This document shows positions 60,662 through 64,000 of a DNA stretch of 64,000 nucleotides, in pieces. The translations under genes and the position numbers were made by a program. This stretch comes from Bog-756 sp963734395. GTDB lineage: Bacteria > Actinomycetota > Acidimicrobiia > Acidimicrobiales > RAAP-2. The stretch's first letter is position 1. Each line of letters starts with the position of its first letter. The stretch spans positions 372,001-436,000 of the forward strand of contig CAVTGY010000007.1 of the NCBI GenBank assembly GCA_963734395.1, written 5' to 3'. A model generated the notes under the pieces. The model was not told where the DNA came from. It saw nothing but the letters and a program-made list of their open reading frames with translations, and did not search any database.

Positions 60662-61411
60662 TTAGGAGGCATCGGCCACGGCTCCGGTCGCCGACGGCAG
60701 CCACAGGTGACGGTAGCGGGGACGCGCGGAGGAGCGGCGGCCGGTGGCGGTGACCGTCATCCGACGTCTGCACAGGTATCCCTCACCGGTACCGACACCG
60801 TCCCAGCGCATGTCGCTGACCCGCAGAGCCACGTCGGGATGCTCGGGCCATCCGGATCGTCCCGACACCACCACCAGGACCGTCCGGCGTTCTCTGACCC
60901 TGGCCACCAACCTGCGGGCCATCGCCGCCCGAGGGGGAAAGGTGGGCAGAGCACCACCAGGTCGACACCGTCGATCAACGCGGCGGTGACTTCGGCCCAG
61001 ACAGCATTGGGCCGGGGGATCACGGCCAGCCGGGTGAGGTCGATACCGATGTCGTGAGCAGCGACGGCGCCCAGGCCGGCGAGGCCGACGAGAGCCGACC
61101 ACGAACCTGCCTCCGACGCGGCGGCCAGAAGGGCCAGCGCCACGCTGACGCCCCCGCCCCCGTCCTCCGCCGCTCCGGTTCGGGTCCGCTCCGCCACCGA
61201 CCTGGTCGGTGACCACGATGGTGTTCCCCCGCCGCAAGCCCTCGTCGGGAAACAGTCCGGCCAAGGGTGGGATCACCGGGAGGAGCCGGGTCTGGCTCGA
61301 GGAGACAGGCCGGGTGCGCTCGGCCAAGAGCGCCAAGGACTCTTTGACACGTGCCCGGTCCGGGTTGACGGATGGCGGCGCGAGCGACTGGTTTGGCAGC
61401 TCTACGAACAT
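60662..61411 (-). CDS. ImuA'-like mutasome protein, two frameshifts
   Basis: Three frames together give LLPVIPPLAGLFPDEGLRRG, NTIVVTDQVGG (RecA-like N-terminal strand), then ALALLAAASEAGSWSALVGL, DIGIDLTRLAVIPRP, LIDGVDLVVLCPPFP, then ARRLVARVRERRTVLVVVSG and DMRWDGVGTGEGYLCRRRMT. This is the RecA-like ImuA' pattern. Shifts near 61195 and 60945. The ATG at 61411 lies inside the LexA palindrome; a leaderless transcript or a different start is possible. First gene of the imuA'-imuB-dnaE2 operon. Confidence 0.75.
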   Translation of the reverse strand: MFVELPNQSLAPPSVNPDRARVKESLALLAERTRPVSSSQTRLLPVIPPLAGLFPDEGLRRGNTIVVTDQVGGGADPNRSGGGRGRGRQRGAGPSGRRVGGRFVVGSRRPRRPGRRRCSRHRYRPHPAGRDPPAQCCLGRSHRRVDRRCRPGGALPTFPPRAAMARRLVARVRERRTVLVVVSGRSGWPEHPDVALRVSDMRWDGVGTGEGYLCRRRMTVTATGRRSSARPRYRHLWLPSATGAVADAS

Positions 61412-61421
61412 ATGTTCGTAG
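61402..61421. promoter_or_regulatory. LexA (SOS) box of the mutasome operon
   Basis: CTACGAACATATGTTCGTAG is a perfect 20-bp palindrome whose core CGAAC-N4-GTTCG matches the mycobacterial/actinobacterial LexA consensus. It overlaps the 5' end of imuA'. Confidence 0.88.
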
Positions 61422-61565
61422 AGTATCGCTCATGGGTCGGAGGTGGCCAGTGGCCCTCACCAGGCCATCTGACGACTCCCACAGAGCGCCCGATCTGCTC
61501 GCTAGCATGTGCTCACCAGAGAGAGGAGGTGGTCCAACTGAGCAGTCAACGTTTTGGGACCCTGG

Positions 61566-61733
61566 AGGTGGCTGGCCGCTAAGGCGGCTCGCTGTACCAC
61601 CTGGCGAATCCCAGCCAGACACCCACCGGGCCACCTAGCCGGACCCAGGTCCCATCCGGCGCCTCATGGAACCCCGGTGCACTCAATCAGCACATCGTTA
61701 GATCGCAGGGCGTCTCTTCGGAGGCGCCCTGCG
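61566..61733 (+). ncRNA. Candidate structured RNA: serial hairpins ending in UUCG stem
   Basis: Successive inverted repeats: AGGTGG 61566-61571 with CCACCT 61597-61602, enclosing GCCGC/GCGGC (61575-61588, loop TAAG); CTGGC/GCCAG (61601-61618, sharing two bases with the first helix); GCCGGA/TCCGGC (61638-61660); and a 13-bp stem CGCAGGGCGTCTC/GAGGCGCCCTGCG with TTCG loop and one G-T pair (61704-61733). No credible protein in either strand. Strand is assumed plus, toward dedA. Could be a 5' leader with a terminator, or an independent small RNA. Confidence 0.4.
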
Positions 61734-61839
61734 GTCGGTTCGCACCCATGGCAGGTACCCCCGATCGAGGTCTGCCCGCCACCCGCGACGATGACCACGC
61801 CGTCTTGTCGGTCTCCGCCAAACTGCAAGAGTGTCAGAG

Positions 61840-62451
61840 ATGTTCCTCATCGGCGCCACGACCTCGGCGCCGTCTCCACTCACCCAGGCTCTCTTGTACG
61901 TCGTCCTCTTCGTGGCGGTCACCGCGTCGTGGGCGGGTGTCCCGATCATCGGTGCCGCTGCCCTCGGGGCGGCCGCGGTAGCTGCCAGCCAGGGCCGGCT
62001 CGCCATCGCCGTCGTTCTCATCGTGGCCACGGTGGCCGGCGAGGTCGGCGGACTGATCGGGTATGCAATCGGCGACCACTGGGGACGTCAGCTGGTGGAT
62101 CGACCAGGAAAGCGACAGGCCGGTCGGGCCAGGATGCTCGCACGCGGCGAGGACGCCTACGCCCACTGGGGCCGGCTGGCGGTGTTCTTCACTCCCGCCA
62201 TCATTTCGGGAACCGCCAAGATGCAGCACCGCCAGTTCGCGGTGTGGAACTTCCTCGCCTCCCTCGGCTTCGCCTTGTCGGTGGGGTTGAGCTCCTACGG
62301 AGTGGGGAGAGTGGCCAGCGGTCAACACAGCCAGGTCGATGTCTTCGCACTCTTGTTGGGCCTGGTTGCCAGTGCTGTCATCATCGTGATCACCGTGCGC
62401 AACCGCCGCAGACGGCGACAACTTGCCGCCGATCCGGCCCCACCGGTCTGA
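61840..62451 (+). CDS. DedA-family membrane protein
   Basis: 203 residues from ATG 61840 (GTG 61831 also possible). DedA/VTT pattern: ALLYVVLFVAVTASWAGVPI, LAIAVVLIVATVAGEVGGLI, GYAIGDHWGRQLV, AVFFTPAIISGTAKM, VWNFLASLGFALSVGLSSYG, ALLLGLVASAVIIVIT. Family members flip undecaprenyl phosphate or other lipids and affect membrane homeostasis. Inner-membrane protein. A UUCG hairpin lies about 105 bases upstream. Confidence 0.85.
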   Translation: MFLIGATTSAPSPLTQALLYVVLFVAVTASWAGVPIIGAAALGAAAVAASQGRLAIAVVLIVATVAGEVGGLIGYAIGDHWGRQLVDRPGKRQAGRARMLARGEDAYAHWGRLAVFFTPAIISGTAKMQHRQFAVWNFLASLGFALSVGLSSYGVGRVASGQHSQVDVFALLLGLVASAVIIVITVRNRRRRRQLAADPAPPV

Positions 62452-62570
62452 GCCGACTTCCGCCACCGGTGGGCCGTGCCGTTCGGAGGCTGTCGGGTGG
62501 CCGTTCGGAGGGCGGTCGGTCGAGGTTCGGAGCGCTGTCCGTCGGGAAAAGAATTTCCAGAATTGGCCGA

Positions 62571-62624
62571 ATTATCGTCTTTACCCGATACTTCTTCGGC
62601 AGATTATCGCCTATACACGATAAT
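62571..62624. repeat. Two tandem imperfect palindromes in AT-rich spacer
   Basis: ATTATCGTCTTTACCCGATA (62571-62590) and ATTATCGCCTATACACGATA (62603-62622, extending AT) are 16/20 identical, 32 bases apart; each is an inverted repeat of ATTATCG/CGATA(AT). They lie in a low-GC stretch between convergent genes. Confidence 0.6.
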
Positions 62625-62660
62625 AAGCTCAATTCCCAGAAACTAAAGCACCTCCTTGCT

Positions 62661-62685
62661 CTCCCGCCTCGACCCGAGGCGGGAG
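62661..62685. terminator. Strong hairpin between convergent genes
   Basis: CTCCCGCCTCG-ACC-CGAGGCGGGAG: perfect 11-bp stem with a 3-base loop, between the dedA and DinB-like stops. It probably acts as a bidirectional terminator; no T tract. Confidence 0.7.
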
Positions 62686-62723
62686 GTCCCCAGGGCGGTA
62701 GGCGGGAAGCGGAAGCTCAGGGT

Positions 62724-63242
62724 TCAGCCAGGTTGAGCGGAGCGGAGCGACCGGTCGATGTCCCACTGGTGGTGAAAGCCATCGTGGGCGTTGGCGAGTA
62801 CGACGTCGGGTAGCGACTGCTCACCGCGCACGGGGTGGATGAGGACCATGCCGGTCCGTCGGCTCAATCCGACTGCCTGTTGCCAGCCGGCCACCGACCG
62901 GGACAGGGACCACTGCGCCGCTTGAAGAGGGATCTCGGAGTACCCCCGTGCCCGGGCGAGATCGTTTTCGTCATAGCCGCCTACCACCGGCGACGCTCCG
63001 GCGGCGATCCCTGCCAGCCGCTCCGCCCAGATCCTCAGATTGTCGCCCACGTGACAGACGTAGTCCGACACCGACCAGTCCAGGTCCGGATGTTGCTCGT
63101 CACCGGTGGCCCCGACCAGAAGGTGGGCATACGCGCTCGGCAAGCTCGAGATGATGGTTACGGCGCCACCCACGCCGGTGGTCCACGAGAATCCGCACTG
63201 GTGACACGGATCGCCGTAGACCGAAGCTCCCCACTCGCTCAT
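62724..63242 (-). CDS. DinB/MDMPI-superfamily protein
   Basis: 172 residues. Helical-bundle features with metal-ligand His: DYVCHVGDNLRIWAERLAGI and DGFHHQWDIDRSL. The LDWSVSDYVCHVGDN text matches DinB-like/mycothiol-dependent maleylpyruvate isomerase-type proteins, many of which use mycothiol. Specific reaction unknown. The N-terminal 25 residues (with two Cys) are atypical; a start at residue about 29 is possible. Confidence 0.75.
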   Translation of the reverse strand: MSEWGASVYGDPCHQCGFSWTTGVGGAVTIISSLPSAYAHLLVGATGDEQHPDLDWSVSDYVCHVGDNLRIWAERLAGIAAGASPVVGGYDENDLARARGYSEIPLQAAQWSLSRSVAGWQQAVGLSRRTGMVLIHPVRGEQSLPDVVLANAHDGFHHQWDIDRSLRSAQPG

Positions 63243-63287
63243 TTGGTGATTGTGGCATGCCGCCGCCTTCGCCGGCAGCCCCCGCCG

Positions 63288-63672
63288 TCACTCGGTGAGG
63301 TCGTGGGCGGTGGGGTGTCTCGGTTGGTAGAGACCGATCTCGCCGGCGCCGGGGATCTTGAACCTGGCGATGAGACCGAATCCCTGGCTCTCCACCGGCG
63401 TGGTGAACTCGACCCCCTTGTCCTTGAGGTCGGCCACGGTGCCCTCGATGTCATCGCACATCAGGTAGAGCTCGTGCCTACCACCGGGCGCGCGCAGCGC
63501 CGGCGTCCTCCGACCGATCTTCTGGATGGATGCCGAGCTCAGCGGGTGGGAGCTTGAAGATGAGCCAGCCGTTGTGGGCATCGACGGCGGGAAACCCGAG
63601 GGTGTCCCGGAAGAAGGCGCGCGCCTTGTCGGCGTCATCGGCAAAAATGATGGCGTGGGTGCCGGTAATCAT
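63288..63672 (-). CDS. VOC-family (glyoxalase-like) protein, frameshifted
   Basis: The N-terminus GTHAIIFADDADKARAFFRD, then TLGFPAVDAHNGWLIFKLPP, is in one frame; after a shift near 63490 the second half HELYLMCDDIEGTVADLKDK, then GVEFTTPV, GLIARFKIPGAGEIGLYQPR. This is one betaalphabetabetabeta pair, about 128 residues. Metal-dependent lyase, dioxygenase or binding protein; substrate unknown. Confidence 0.82.
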
Positions 63673-63729
63673 TCCGACAGCCTGTCACGGTGGGGTGTTC
63701 GCCACCGTTGCCCCCTGGCCAGGGCGGGG

Positions 63730-64000
63730 CTACACCCCTTCCCACAGACCGACCGGCGCTTGTCCCACCGGGTAGTGGCCGGGCTGCCTGGTGCCGGAGG
63801 TGGCTTTCTCCATCCGCTTGGTCATCCCCGGAGTGAGCACCCCGGCGTTGATCATCTCGATGAAGGTGGCGGTGGCGTTGCCCACGTCGAAAAAGTCCCG
63901 CTGCCAGCTCCACTTGAAGTCACCGGCGTAGCGGAACCAACTACCTGCCCAGGCCGGCGATCTCGTAGTGACTCCCGTCGGGCCGGGTGGCGTCGGCGAT
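63730..64000 (-). CDS. Unknown protein, 5' end outside window, frameshifted
   Basis: Reads ADATRPDGSHYEIAGLG at the window edge, then after a shift near 63945 SWFRYAGDFKWSWQRDFFDV, then GNATATFIEMINAGVLTPGM, ending at TAG 63730. The aromatic-rich text and the DATRPDGSHYEI strand could be the end of an NTF2/SnoaL-like protein, but I do not recognise it with confidence. It precedes the VOC gene on the same strand. Confidence 0.5.
   Translation of the reverse strand, partial: SPTPPGPTGVTTRSPAWAGSWFRYAGDFKWSWQRDFFDVGNATATFIEMINAGVLTPGMTKRMEKATSGTRQPGHYPVGQAPVGLWEGV

Noticed and set aside
62603..62624. A chromosomal dif site
   Set aside because: The arms and spacer do not match the XerC/XerD arms I know; the tandem repetition is also atypical.

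Overview
The window is high-GC, gene-dense actinobacterial DNA. F420/luciferase-type oxidoreductases, several cytochrome P450s, a PAC2 protein, DUF1707 and DUF2510 modules, and an ImuA'-ImuB-DnaE2 mutasome behind a LexA box of the mycobacterial type all point to Actinobacteria. Acidimicrobiia is my best guess, but nothing in the window fixes the class. Many unmistakable genes, including single-copy core genes such as leuS, folP, holA and dnaE2, are broken by one-base indels. Decay of so many core genes is implausible, so I treat these as sequence or assembly errors and give each broken gene as one CDS.

Left flank (1-7.2 kb, minus strand): a truncated secreted beta-propeller protein, an FAD monooxygenase, an OsmC-like protein, a methyltransferase/AhpD-like fusion and a P450.

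Candidate island (7.2-46.2 kb): this stretch lies between an intact tRNA-Ala(GGC) at 46103-46176 and a direct copy of that tRNA's 3' half at 7191-7236. Further tRNA-Ala 3' halves (43107, 44195) and two families of tRNA-like dispersed repeats lie inside. Cargo, left to right: secreted or surface proteins with an orphan LuxR regulator and a zinc-finger anti-sigma-like protein (8-15.5 kb); transposase remnants (12.5-13.6 kb); a methyltransferase/small protein/HTH trio; a TetR-YceI pair with three operator-like palindromes; an IclR-controlled D-aminoacylase/Rieske oxygenase unit beside an arylsulfatase; two TetR-controlled oxidative modules (29-34.5 and 36.4-41 kb), each pairing a P450 with an AveC-like membrane protein, joined by SDR, luciferase-like oxidoreductase, DAPDH-like dehydrogenase, limonene-epoxide-hydrolase-like and esterase genes and followed by duplicated orphan lipoprotein solute-binding proteins; and finally an AbrB/PIN toxin-antitoxin pair and a GHKL ATPase next to the tRNA. 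I found no integrase.

Right flank (46.4-64 kb): chromosomal backbone with leuS, an F420-type oxidoreductase, DUF1707, PAC2 and phosphotransferase proteins, a YbbN-like thioredoxin, folP, holA, a PLDc_N/DUF2510 protein, the SOS mutasome, a DedA protein, DinB and VOC proteins and a partial unknown. The 61.5-61.7 kb intergenic region holds a run of hairpins that may be a structured RNA.

The clearest functional logic is in the island's oxidative modules. P450 hydroxylation or epoxidation, epoxide hydrolysis, AveC-like chemistry, SDR and flavin oxidoreductases, esterase and dedicated binding proteins would together suit uptake and remodelling of a terpenoid-, steroid- or polyketide-like compound. 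The substrate is not known.
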